A stretch of DNA of 64,000 nucleotides from DASUXA01 sp036378155 (lineage in GTDB: Bacteria > Actinomycetota > Actinomycetes > Mycobacteriales > Micromonosporaceae). This document shows positions 1 through 7,771 of the stretch, in pieces. The position numbers and the translations under genes were made by a program. Positions within the stretch are counted from its first letter, which is position 1. Each line of letters opens with the position of its first letter. The stretch spans positions 56,244 through 120,243 of the forward strand of contig DASUXA010000097.1 of NCBI GenBank assembly GCA_036378155.1, given 5' to 3'. The notes beneath the pieces are model-generated. The model had not been told where the DNA came from. It made no database searches and worked only from the letters and a program-made list of their open reading frames with translations.

Positions 1-12
1 CGCAAACCGTCG

Positions 13-75
13 GGGGCGGCCCCGGTGCGCGAAGGGATCAAGCCTGACCGCCCGGAGCGCGCCGGGGGCCGCCCC
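13..75 (-). terminator. Imperfect hairpin after the first NlpC/P60 gene
   Basis: A GC-rich arm at 13-31 is nearly complementary to 58-75, with a loop of about 26 nt. It lies just past the stop codon (101) of the leftward hydrolase gene, so it could end that transcript. The arms carry mismatches and there is no U-tract, so the call is tentative. Confidence 0.35.
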
Positions 76-100
76 ACCGTGCGCGCCCGACCGCCAAGCC

Positions 101-1090
101 TCAGCCCGGTCGCCCATACCCCGCGATCGGCGCGATGTCGAGGCGCGCCATGCGTACCACGTCGTTGCTGTTCGGCGCGTGGACGATCAGCCCACCTCCC
201 ACGTACATCCCGACGTGGTGCACGTCGCTGTAGTAGAACACGAGGTCGCCGGGGCGCAGCTGGGTCCGCGTGATCGCGGTGACGACGCGGCTCTGCTGGT
301 ACGCGTTGTGCGGCAGGGCGACGCCGACCGACGCCCAGGCTGCCATGGTGAGCCCCGAGCAGTCGAAGGTGTTCGGACCGGCGGTCGCGTACACGTACCG
401 CTTGCCGATCTGGCGGCATGCCCAGCGAGCCGCGGTGAAGCCGCGATCGACGGTCGTACCGGACGGGCACGCGCCGAGCCGCAGCGATCCGGGTGTCGTG
501 CCGTACGCCTGCCGTGCCAGCGCCTGCAGCCGGGTGATCTCGGCTTCGATCCGCTGCTTCTTGGCGGTCAGGTCGGCCTGCTGCCGGGCCTGTTCGGCGA
601 TCAGCGTGTCGAGCGGGCGCTTCTGCTCGTCGTACCGCGCTTTGAGCCGGACCGCCGACGCGATCTGGTCGCGTTGGTCGCGGGCGACCTGGTCGAGCAG
701 GGTCAACCGGTCGGCGAAGATATCGGGAGACCCGCTGGTGAGCAGCGCGTTGAGCGCCGAGACCGGTCCGTCGGTGTACATCTGGACGGAGATCGCGGTG
801 ATCTGGGTGCGTACCACGTCGACCTGGAGCGCGAGGGGGCGGATCCGCTCCTCGAGCTGGCGGGCCCGGGCCTGGTTCGCGGCGAGCGCGTCGTGCAGCG
901 CGTCGTACTGCTCGATGACCGGTTCGAGCTGGTTCCATTCCTGGTCGAGCCGGGCCTGAAGGTCGGCGGCGGAGGGCGCGGCGTGGGCGTGCGTCGCGGG
1001 CGTCGCCGCCATCAGTAGCGCTCCGAACGCCGCGGTGATCAGTGATATGGCGTTGTGCGGCGGATGTCGCCGCGCGGTAGCTAAAGCCAC
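101..1090 (-). CDS. Secreted NlpC/P60 peptidoglycan endopeptidase (RipA/p60-like), copy 1
   Basis: A secreted cell-wall hydrolase of 329 aa, expected to cut D-Glu to diaminopimelate bonds in stem peptides. A signal peptide ending near AHAAP is followed by a long coiled-coil-like helical region (about residues 40-190) and a C-terminal NlpC/P60 domain. The catalytic Cys is in DCSGLT (about residue 244), with His in HHVGMYVG (about 292) and a third polar residue in IVHAPN (about 304). The frame stays open to 1183, but the GTG at 1090 is chosen because GAAGAAGGAG ends 10 nt upstream and the extra upstream codons are the riboswitch itself. It is paralogous to the gene at 4105-5106, with the same architecture and leader. 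Expression is probably controlled by c-di-AMP. Confidence 0.9.
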   Translation of the reverse strand: MALATARRHPPHNAISLITAAFGALLMAATPATHAHAAPSAADLQARLDQEWNQLEPVIEQYDALHDALAANQARARQLEERIRPLALQVDVVRTQITAISVQMYTDGPVSALNALLTSGSPDIFADRLTLLDQVARDQRDQIASAVRLKARYDEQKRPLDTLIAEQARQQADLTAKKQRIEAEITRLQALARQAYGTTPGSLRLGACPSGTTVDRGFTAARWACRQIGKRYVYATAGPNTFDCSGLTMAAWASVGVALPHNAYQQSRVVTAITRTQLRPGDLVFYYSDVHHVGMYVGGGLIVHAPNSNDVVRMARLDIAPIAGYGRPG

Positions 1091-1114
1091 CGAGCCTCGA
1101 CTCCTTCTTCCCTG

Positions 1115-1258
1115 ACCGCCTACCGGGTTAGCTGACGGGTTCGGATGGGAAGTGCGCCCTACCGCGGTCGCCCGCGGATTCACCCCGACGCGAGGACGAC
1201 GCGGTGCGTCGTCCCGGCGCGATGGTTCCCCGGCTCGTGCTCGTGACGATTCGGCGGT
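1115..1258 (-). ncRNA. c-di-AMP (ydaO/yuaA) riboswitch, copy 1
   Basis: The leader of the first NlpC/P60 gene carries the conserved blocks of the actinobacterial c-di-AMP riboswitch. Read on the minus strand these are ACCGCCGAATCG, GAGCCGGGGAACCA, GGGGTGAATCC, CGGTAGGG, GAACCCGTCAGCTAACC and GGTAGGCGGT. ACCGCC at 1253-1258 pairs with GGCGGT at 1115-1120 to close P1. The Shine-Dalgarno sequence follows within a few nt of P1, so ligand binding could affect translation as well as transcription. In actinobacteria this class usually sits in front of peptidoglycan hydrolase genes, which is the case here. Identification is by remembered consensus, not a covariance search. Confidence 0.88.
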
Positions 1259-1564
1259 GCTGTCCGGGGCCGCCGGGCTGGCGGCCGAGGTGCGGTCAGC
1301 GAGTCCAAAGTAGAAATCACGGTGGGGTACCGCAACAACGACACGCCATCCATTTCCGACAAACTGCTACGGCTCGTGTCGCCGTGACGATCGTGGACCG
1401 GTGGGCGTCGTCGAACGCCGACGCGGCCGCTGGCGAGAGGCAGCGTCATCGAGCAAAGGCGTGAAGGATTTCTTCGGAAAACCGCAAAGAATCGGCAGCC
1501 ATTGACGAAGGACGGCGATGGCGGGAAGGTATCCGGTAGCCCGTTTCCCCGATTGGGAGGTTCC
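1259..1564. other. Divergent promoter region, no gene seen
   Basis: This gap lies between the leftward riboswitch and the rightward amidase gene. It must hold both promoters. On the minus strand a TACTTT at about 1305-1311 is a weak -10 candidate for the riboswitch transcript. No hairpin, repeat or conserved coding sequence was recognised. Confidence 0.4.
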
Positions 1565-3559
1565 ATGCCCCCTTCCAGATCCCCCGCCACCCGGCGCGTC
1601 GCCAGCCTGCTGGTGGCCGGGCTGGCCGTGCTCGGCCCGGCGGCCGGGGCCTTCGCCTCGCCCGGTGACGCGCCCGACTCGCGCGAGCAGGCGTACGCCG
1701 CCGCCGCCGCGGCGTACGGCGTACCGGAGAGCGTCCTGCTGGGCGTGTCCTACATGGAGTCCCGCTGGGACACCAACGCCGGTCTGCCGAGCACCAGCGC
1801 CGGGTTCGGTCCCATGCACCTGACCGACGCCGCGTACGTCGCCTCGCTGCCGGCGTACACCCCGGACGAGTCGCTGGACGCGTCAGCCACCGAGGACCCC
1901 CGTGGCGACGACAGCCGAGCCGCGCTGGTCGCCGGCCCGGTGACCCCGGACGCGCCGCCGAGCGCGGAGTCCGCGCAGACGCTGGACGCCGCTGCCGCGC
2001 TCACCGGCATCGACAAGCAGACGCTGCGTACCAACCCGGACGCCAACATCAAGGGCGGCGCGGCGCTGCTCGCGCGGTACCAGCACGACCTCGGCGAGCC
2101 GGCGACCGCCGACCCCGCCGAGTGGTACGGCGCGGTCGCCAAGTACTCCGGTGCGACCGACGCGGACGGCGCTGCCGACTTCGCCGACGAGGTGTACGCC
2201 ACGATCAAGTCCGGTATGGCGCGGGTCACCGACGACGGGCACACCGTCCACGTGCCGCCCACGCCCGGCGAGCCGGACCGTGCGCAGCTCGCCGCGCTCG
2301 GTCTGAAGTGGCTGCCGAAGCCGGACAAGCTGGAGTGCCCGAACGACGTGTCGTGCGAGTGGCTGCCGGCCCCGTACCAGCAGCTGTCCGCCGACCCGGG
2401 CAACTACGGCAACTTCGACCTGTCGGATCGCAACCACAACCAGAAGATCGAGTACATCGTCATCCACGACACCGAGGCGAGTTGGGCGACCACGCTCAAG
2501 CTGGTGCAGGACCCGACGTACCTCGGCTGGCACTACAGCATCCGCTCGTCGGACGGGCACATCGCCCAGCACATCCAGACGAAGAACGTGGGCTGGCACG
2601 CCGGCAACTGGTACGTCAACGCCAAGTCGGTGGGTATCGAGCACGAGGGCTACGCCGCCCAGGGCGCCTGGTTCACCGAGGCGCTGTACCAGTCGTCGGC
2701 GAAGTTGGTGCGCTACCTGGCGACCCGGCTGGACATCCCGCTGGACCGGCAGCACATCATCGGGCACGACAACGTACCGGGCATCACCCCCAGCTACGTG
2801 CGGGGCATGCACTGGGACCCGGGTCCGTACTGGGACTGGACACACTACTTCGAACTGCTGAAGGCGCCGTTCCAGTCGACCGGCAACCCGCACTCCGGGC
2901 TGGTCACGATCGACCCGAACTACGCCACCAACACGCCGCAGTTCACCGGTTGCACCGGCAAGGCGACCAACCCGTGCCCGCTGCACGGCTCGTCGTCGGT
3001 GATCCTGCACACCGCGCCGGACCCGAACTCGCCGCTGGTGAAGGACCCGGGGCTGCACCCGAACAACGCGCCGTCCACGATGTACATCTCCGACCACGGC
3101 GCGCGGGCGTCGGCGGGACAGGTGTACGCGCTGGCGGACATCCAGGGCGACTGGACGGCGATCTGGTACCTGGGGCAGAAGGCGTGGTTCTACAACCCGG
3201 CGTCGGCGCCCACGGCGCTGTGGTCGGAGGGCTTCGTGGTGACGCCCAAGGCGGGCAAGGCGTCGGTACCGGTGTACGGCCGTGCCTACCCGGGCGCGTC
3301 CGCCTACCCGTCGTACATCCCGGTCCAGGGCATCTACCCGCTGCAGTACACGTTCGCCGCCGGGCAGCGGTACGCGTACGGCGGCACGGTGGTCGGTGAG
3401 TACTACAAGGCGTGGACGTACGACGGATCGAGCCCCGGCGACTGGACGGTCGTCCGCGGCGGGATCACGTACGTGCAGGTCCAGTTCGGCCACCGGATCA
3501 TGTTCGTCAACCTCGACGACGTCGACGTGATCCCGGCGGTACAGGGCTCGCCAGCCTGA
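1565..3559 (+). CDS. Secreted N-acetylmuramoyl-L-alanine amidase (amidase_2/PGRP fold)
   Basis: A secreted murein amidase of 664 aa that removes stem peptides from MurNAc. ATG 1565 is preceded by GGGAGG with 4 nt spacing; the frame is open further upstream. The signal peptide ends around AGAFAS (residue 31). Residues about 40-215 resemble a lytic-transglycosylase-like helical domain (GVSYMESRWD, AGFGPMHL, YGAVAKYSGA). Residues about 285-440 form the zinc amidase domain, with IVIHDTE, WHAGNWYVNAKSVGIEHEG, HIIGHDNVPG and MHWDPGPYWDW, which supply the His/Asp metal ligands. The remaining 220 aa look like beta-rich wall-binding modules. It sits between two c-di-AMP-controlled NlpC/P60 genes but shows no riboswitch of its own. 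A perfect hairpin follows the stop codon. Confidence 0.88.
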   Translation: MPPSRSPATRRVASLLVAGLAVLGPAAGAFASPGDAPDSREQAYAAAAAAYGVPESVLLGVSYMESRWDTNAGLPSTSAGFGPMHLTDAAYVASLPAYTPDESLDASATEDPRGDDSRAALVAGPVTPDAPPSAESAQTLDAAAALTGIDKQTLRTNPDANIKGGAALLARYQHDLGEPATADPAEWYGAVAKYSGATDADGAADFADEVYATIKSGMARVTDDGHTVHVPPTPGEPDRAQLAALGLKWLPKPDKLECPNDVSCEWLPAPYQQLSADPGNYGNFDLSDRNHNQKIEYIVIHDTEASWATTLKLVQDPTYLGWHYSIRSSDGHIAQHIQTKNVGWHAGNWYVNAKSVGIEHEGYAAQGAWFTEALYQSSAKLVRYLATRLDIPLDRQHIIGHDNVPGITPSYVRGMHWDPGPYWDWTHYFELLKAPFQSTGNPHSGLVTIDPNYATNTPQFTGCTGKATNPCPLHGSSSVILHTAPDPNSPLVKDPGLHPNNAPSTMYISDHGARASAGQVYALADIQGDWTAIWYLGQKAWFYNPASAPTALWSEGFVVTPKAGKASVPVYGRAYPGASAYPSYIPVQGIYPLQYTFAAGQRYAYGGTVVGEYYKAWTYDGSSPGDWTVVRGGITYVQVQFGHRIMFVNLDDVDVIPAVQGSPA

Positions 3560-3581
3560 TTCCTCCTCACCCCCCGGAGAG

Positions 3582-3615
3582 CGGTGCCCCCGTCCCGATC
3601 GGGACGGGGGCACCG
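3582..3615 (+). terminator. Terminator hairpin after the amidase gene
   Basis: A perfect 34-bp palindrome (17-bp stem, essentially no loop) begins 22 nt after the amidase stop codon. It has no U-tract, as is usual in high-GC actinobacteria. Confidence 0.8.
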
Positions 3616-3673
3616 CCGTATCCGACGCGAATATCGGGCGGCTGCGGCACCGGTACCGTGCCATCATCGGCTG

Positions 3674-4030
3674 ATGACCGCTTCCCGCCAGTCCGTCACC
3701 GTCCTGTGGCGACCCACCGGACCGGAGGAGCTGGAACTGGTCCGCCGGTCGGGCTGGCGTCGGTGGCCGCCTCGCCTGCCTGATCAGCCCATCTTTTATC
3801 CGGTTCTCAACGAGGATTACGCGATCCGGATCGCGCGCGACTGGAACGTCCCGGCGTCAGGCGTCGGTTACGTGACCCGGTTCGCGGTCGAGTCGACGTT
3901 TCTGGCGCGGTACCCGGTGCGGCAGGTCGGCGGCGACACGATCCTGGAACTCTGGGTACCCGCCGAAGAGCTGGACGAATTCAACGACCACATTGTCGGG
4001 CTGATCGAACTGGTCCACGAATTCCGGTGA
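3674..4030 (+). CDS. Conserved small protein of unknown function (often labelled ADP-ribosylation/crystallin J1)
   Basis: A 118-aa soluble protein starting MTASRQSVTVLWRPTGPEEL. The family is recognisable by RPxGPEEL, GWRRWPPRLPDQPIFYPVLN, GYVTRFAV and ELWVPAEELDEFN. Database entries often carry the name ADP-ribosylation/crystallin J1, but I know of no demonstrated activity and see no ART or macrodomain catalytic motif, so that name should not be read as a function. The ATG at 3674 gives the family N-terminus; the 30 upstream in-frame codons overlap the preceding terminator. It is convergent with the second NlpC/P60 gene. Confidence 0.75.
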   Translation: MTASRQSVTVLWRPTGPEELELVRRSGWRRWPPRLPDQPIFYPVLNEDYAIRIARDWNVPASGVGYVTRFAVESTFLARYPVRQVGGDTILELWVPAEELDEFNDHIVGLIELVHEFR

Positions 4031-4043
4031 GAACCGGCGCAAC

Positions 4044-4086
4044 GTCGAAGGCGCCGCGCGGTCGGTACCGCGGCGGCGCCTTCGAC
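4044..4086. terminator. Bidirectional terminator between convergent genes
   Basis: The arm GTCGAAGGCGCCGC is matched by GCGGCGCCTTCGAC with a loop of about 15 nt. The hairpin lies between the stop codons of the rightward 118-aa gene (4030) and the leftward hydrolase gene (4105), so it can serve both. Confidence 0.75.
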
Positions 4087-4104
4087 GGACCGGGGGGCGG
4101 GGGG

Positions 4105-5106
4105 TCAGCCCGGTCGACCGAAGCTGTTGATCGGCAACTTGTCGATGTACTGCATGCGGACGTAGTCACCGCTGGTCGGGGCGTGCACCATCAGACCGTT
4201 GCCGACGTAGATCCCGACGTGGTGTACGTCGCTGAAGAAGAAGACCAGGTCACCGGGGCGCAATTGGGACCTGCTCACCCGGGTTGTTTCGTTTTTCTGG
4301 GCGACCGTGTAGTGGTCCAGGTAGACGCCGACGGAGCGCCAAGCCGCCTTCGTCAGCCCCGAGCAGTCGTAGGAGTTCGGACCCTCCGCCGCCCAGACGT
4401 ACGGCTTGCCGATCTGGTTGCAGGCGAATTGCGCCGCCTTGGTGCCCGGATCGCCGTAGTACTCGGCCGGGCACTTGCCGATGTACAGTGACGAGCCGTT
4501 CGGGGCGATGCCGCACGCGGCGGTGCGCACCTTCTGCATCGCCGCCTGCTGCGACTCGATCTGCTTCTTCTTCGCGGCCAGGTCAGCGTCCTGCTTGGCC
4601 TGCTGAGCGATCAGGTCGTCGAGCGGCTTCTTGTCCTGGTTGTACTTCGCGACCGCGTCCGAGACGCCCTTGATGGTGGCTGCCTGACTCTTCGCCAACT
4701 GGTCGAGCGTCGACAACTGGTCGGCGAGCGTGGTCGGCGAGCCGCTGGTGAGGATCGCGTTCAGCGTCGAGGCGGGACCCGCCTTGTACAGGTACGCGGA
4801 AATCGAGCTGACCCGCGTCATCGCCACGTCGACCTGCAACTGCAGGGGTGCGATCCGCTTCTGCAGCGCGGCGGACTTCGCCTTGTTCCGCTGGAGTTGG
4901 GTGTGGACCATGTTGTACTGCTCGATGAGGGGCTCGAGCTGGTTCCACATCTGGTCGAGCTGGCTGTTGATCTGAGTGCAGGACGGCGCCGCGTAGGCGT
5001 GGCTGGCTGGGGCGAGGGCCGTGAGGACGGCTGCGCCGGCCGCGACGACGGTGAGAATCATGGTGCGCCAGCGCGATCGGGCGAGCCGCGCCGTGTGATG
5101 TGTCAC
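4105..5106 (-). CDS. Secreted NlpC/P60 peptidoglycan endopeptidase (RipA/p60-like), copy 2
   Basis: A 333-aa paralogue of the gene at 101-1090, with the same order: signal peptide (cleavage near AYAAPS), a coiled-coil region of about 150 aa rich in Lys and Gln, and a C-terminal NlpC/P60 domain. Catalytic Cys is in DCSGLT (about residue 248), with His in HHVGIYVG and a third residue in MVHAPTSGD. GTG 5106 is preceded by GAAGAAGGAG with 10 nt spacing, exactly as in copy 1. The longer open frame up to 5304 runs through the riboswitch and is not coding. The two copies probably arose by duplication of the gene together with its leader. Confidence 0.9.
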   Translation of the reverse strand: MTHHTARLARSRWRTMILTVVAAGAAVLTALAPASHAYAAPSCTQINSQLDQMWNQLEPLIEQYNMVHTQLQRNKAKSAALQKRIAPLQLQVDVAMTRVSSISAYLYKAGPASTLNAILTSGSPTTLADQLSTLDQLAKSQAATIKGVSDAVAKYNQDKKPLDDLIAQQAKQDADLAAKKKQIESQQAAMQKVRTAACGIAPNGSSLYIGKCPAEYYGDPGTKAAQFACNQIGKPYVWAAEGPNSYDCSGLTKAAWRSVGVYLDHYTVAQKNETTRVSRSQLRPGDLVFFFSDVHHVGIYVGNGLMVHAPTSGDYVRMQYIDKLPINSFGRPG

Positions 5107-5130
5107 CGGAGACCGACTCCTTCTTCCCTG

Positions 5131-5251
5131 ACCGCCTGCCGGGTTAGCTGACGGGTTCGGGCGGGAAGGAATCGCCCTACCGAGGGCCTGCTCGGCCCGC
5201 GGACTCACCCCAAATACGTGGTTCCCCGGCTCGCCGATGCGATTCGGCGGT
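5131..5251 (-). ncRNA. c-di-AMP (ydaO/yuaA) riboswitch, copy 2
   Basis: It carries the same conserved blocks as copy 1, in the same order: ACCGCCGAATCG, GAGCCGGGGAACCA, GGGGTGAGTCC, CGGTAGGG, GAACCCGTCAGCTAACC and GGCAGGCGGT. P1 pairs 5246-5251 with 5131-5136. Arms that vary between the copies sit in the peripheral stems while the ligand-binding blocks are retained. A TCTAAT near 5308 with TTGCTT 16 nt upstream is a possible promoter. Confidence 0.88.
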
Positions 5252-5363
5252 ATCCGTCCCGGGTCGCCCGAATGGCAACCGACGTTCAGGACGGACGGTC
5301 CCACACATTAGAGAAACGGTTGTCACATAAGCAACCTACGGTCAACTGAAATTCGCTGCGCGG

Positions 5364-6395
5364 TTATCCGGCCACGCTGCGTGGCTCAGGTGTACCGCCC
5401 ACGACGGCGCCCAATACATCGTCGAGGGTCACTACGCCGAGCGGGGTACGACCATCGCTGACCAGCACGATGTGTCGCCGTTCCCGGCGCATCGCGAGCA
5501 GTACCTCGGCGAGCTTGCGGTCCGGCGGTACCAGTGCCAGCGGCCGGATCAGCGACGCCGGGATCGGTGCCCGTCGAGCCGGACCCGACATGCCGAGTAC
5601 GTCCTTGACATGGACGAACCCGAGTACCCGTCGGGAGCCCCGCTCGACGACCGGGAACCGGGACCGTCGGGTACGGGTGGCGAGCAGTTCCAGCGACGCG
5701 GGCGACACGTCGTCGGTCACTGTGGTCACCGACGACCAGGGCCGCAGCGCGTCGCCCGCGGTACGTTCGCTGAGCGCCAGGGCACCGGTGATCCGGGCGT
5801 GCTCCTCCACGTCGAGCAGACCCTCGGTGCGCGCCTGCGACACCAGACCCGCCAGCTCCTCCACGCTGTACACGGTCTTCACCGTCTCGGTCGCCTCGAT
5901 CCGCCACAGCTGCAGTACCGTCCGCGCCGCCCAGCGCATCGCGACCAGCACCGGCTTCGTGGCGGTACAGAACCACAGCATCGGCGGCCCGAGCCAGACC
6001 ACCACCGCCTCCGGCCCGACCAGCGTCAGGTTCCTCGGCACCATCTCGCCGAGCACCGTGTGCAGGAACACGACCAGCGCCAGCGCGAGCACGAACGCGA
6101 CCAGCCGGGTGGTACCGGGCGGCGCCCCCAGCGCGTGGAACGGCGCCTCGAGGGCGCGCTCCGCCGCAGGCTCGGTGAGCGCGCCGAGAGCCAGCGAACA
6201 GAGCGTCACGCCGAGCTGCGCGCCGGCGATCATCAGCGGCAACTGGTTCATCGCCGCCAGCGCCTGCCGTGCCCGCTTCGAGGTTTCCGCCAACGGCTGG
6301 ACCACGGTGTGCCGCGAGGTGATCAACGCGAACTCGCTCGCCACGAAGAACGCGTTGCCGAACAGCAGCAGGACGGTCACCAGGACGCTAGTCAT
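5364..6395 (-). CDS. CNNM/DUF21 membrane protein with CBS pair (hemolysin C/CorC family), short form
   Basis: A 343-aa membrane protein. The N-terminal CNNM (DUF21) domain has three or four membrane segments (MTSVLVTVLLLFGNAFFVAS...; IAGAQLGVTLCSLALGALTEP; hydrophobic stretch LVAFVLALALVVFLHTVLGE). A CBS pair follows. It lacks the C-terminal CorC_HlyC domain of its upstream neighbour, so it is the short member of the pair. ATG 6395 overlaps the upstream stop by 8 bp (ATGACTAG), implying translational coupling. Such pairs are thought to act in Mg2+/Co2+ homeostasis; the substrate cannot be read here. Confidence 0.85.
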   Translation of the reverse strand: MTSVLVTVLLLFGNAFFVASEFALITSRHTVVQPLAETSKRARQALAAMNQLPLMIAGAQLGVTLCSLALGALTEPAAERALEAPFHALGAPPGTTRLVAFVLALALVVFLHTVLGEMVPRNLTLVGPEAVVVWLGPPMLWFCTATKPVLVAMRWAARTVLQLWRIEATETVKTVYSVEELAGLVSQARTEGLLDVEEHARITGALALSERTAGDALRPWSSVTTVTDDVSPASLELLATRTRRSRFPVVERGSRRVLGFVHVKDVLGMSGPARRAPIPASLIRPLALVPPDRKLAEVLLAMRRERRHIVLVSDGRTPLGVVTLDDVLGAVVGGTPEPRSVAG

Positions 6396-7674
6396 CGGCG
6401 TCCTCCAGGCGGACCATCCGCACCTGCTCGATCCGGTGCCGGTCGACCTCGACGACGGTGAACTCCCAGCCGTCGGCGTCCACACTCTCCCCGCCGACCG
6501 GGATGTGTCCCAGCCGCGCCATCAGGAACCCGGCCAACGTCTCGTACGGACCTTCGGGCAACCGGAAGCCCGTCTGCTCAGCCAGTTCGTCCTCGCGCAG
6601 CACGCCGTCGACCAGGAAGGTGCGTTCGGTACCGGGCGCGAGCAGGTCCGCGTCGGCGGTGTACGCCTCCTCCACGTCGTGCTCGTCGGCGATCTCGCCG
6701 ACCAACTCCTCGACCAGGTCCTCGACGGTCACCACGCCGTCGGTACCGCCGTACTCGTCGACCACGATCGCCAGGTCCGCGCCGGAGCGGTGCAGCACCT
6801 CCAGCACCCCGTCGAGGTCGAGGCTCTCCGGCACGTACACCGGCTCACGGGCGACCGCCCCGACCCGCGTGCTGGCGCGCCAACGCGGCGGTACCCCGAG
6901 CGCGTCGGTGACCGTGGCGACCCCGGTGACCGAGTCGAGCGTCTGCTCGTACACCGGGAACCGGCTGTGCCCCGTCTCGCGAGCCGTCTTCAGCAGGTCG
7001 GCGACGGTGGCGTCGGTACCGAGTCCGACGACGTCGACCCGGGGAGTCATGGCTTCGGCAGCCCGCTTCTCCCCGAACCGGATGGTGCGGCGCAGCAGTA
7101 CCGCGGTCTCGGTCGGCAGCGCGCCGGCACGCGCCGACGTCGCCGCGAGCAGCCCGAGTTCCTCCGGCGAACGTGCCGAGGCGAGCTCCTCCTGCGGCTG
7201 TACCCCGAACCGCCGCACCACCCAGTTCGCCGAGCCGTTCAGCGCCCGGATCAGCCAGGCGAACACCGTGGAGAAGACCCGCTGCGGTCGCGCCGTGGCG
7301 CGCGCCAACGGCATGGGTCTGGCGAGCGCCGCGTTCTTCGGTACCAGTTCGCCGAAGAGCATGGAGAACAGCGTGGCGACGACCAGCGCCAGTACCCCGG
7401 TCACGGTGTCCACGGAATCTCCGGCGATCGGGGCGAGGACCGGTCGGATCAGGCGGGACAGCGCCGGCTCGGCGAGGTATCCGGTGAGCAGCGACGTCAT
7501 GGTGATGCCGAGCTGGACGCCGGACAACTGGAACGACAGTTCGCGCAGCGCCCGGCGAACGGTGCGCGCGACCGGATCGCCGCCGGCAGCCTGCCGGTCG
7601 ATCTCCGCCCGGTCGACCGTCACCAACGAGAACTCGGCGGTGACGAAGAACGCGTTGCCGGCCGTGAGCAGCAC
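6388..7674 (-). CDS. CNNM/DUF21-CBS-CorC_HlyC membrane protein, long form
   Basis: A 428-aa protein with an N-terminal CNNM membrane domain (GNAFFVTAEFSLVTVDRAEI; FQLSGVQLGITMTSLLTGYL), a CBS pair including IVVDEYGGTDGVVTVEDLVEELVG split across a typical motif, and a C-terminal CorC_HlyC domain. It is translated together with the short paralogue downstream (8-bp overlap). The GTG at 7674 is the first standard start, but it has no Shine-Dalgarno and falls inside the first membrane helix. The frame stays open to an ATC at 7719 that sits 5 nt after GAGGTGAGG, so the true start may be non-standard. Confidence 0.83.
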   Translation of the reverse strand: MLLTAGNAFFVTAEFSLVTVDRAEIDRQAAGGDPVARTVRRALRELSFQLSGVQLGITMTSLLTGYLAEPALSRLIRPVLAPIAGDSVDTVTGVLALVVATLFSMLFGELVPKNAALARPMPLARATARPQRVFSTVFAWLIRALNGSANWVVRRFGVQPQEELASARSPEELGLLAATSARAGALPTETAVLLRRTIRFGEKRAAEAMTPRVDVVGLGTDATVADLLKTARETGHSRFPVYEQTLDSVTGVATVTDALGVPPRWRASTRVGAVAREPVYVPESLDLDGVLEVLHRSGADLAIVVDEYGGTDGVVTVEDLVEELVGEIADEHDVEEAYTADADLLAPGTERTFLVDGVLREDELAEQTGFRLPEGPYETLAGFLMARLGHIPVGGESVDADGWEFTVVEVDRHRIEQVRMVRLEDADD

Positions 7675-7771
7675 GAACAGCAGCAGTGGCAGCAGGGTGG
7701 TCAGCAGCGTGCTGTCGATGGTCGCCTCACCTCGGTGACCATTGTGCCGGACGCGCGCCGCCCACCGCGGC

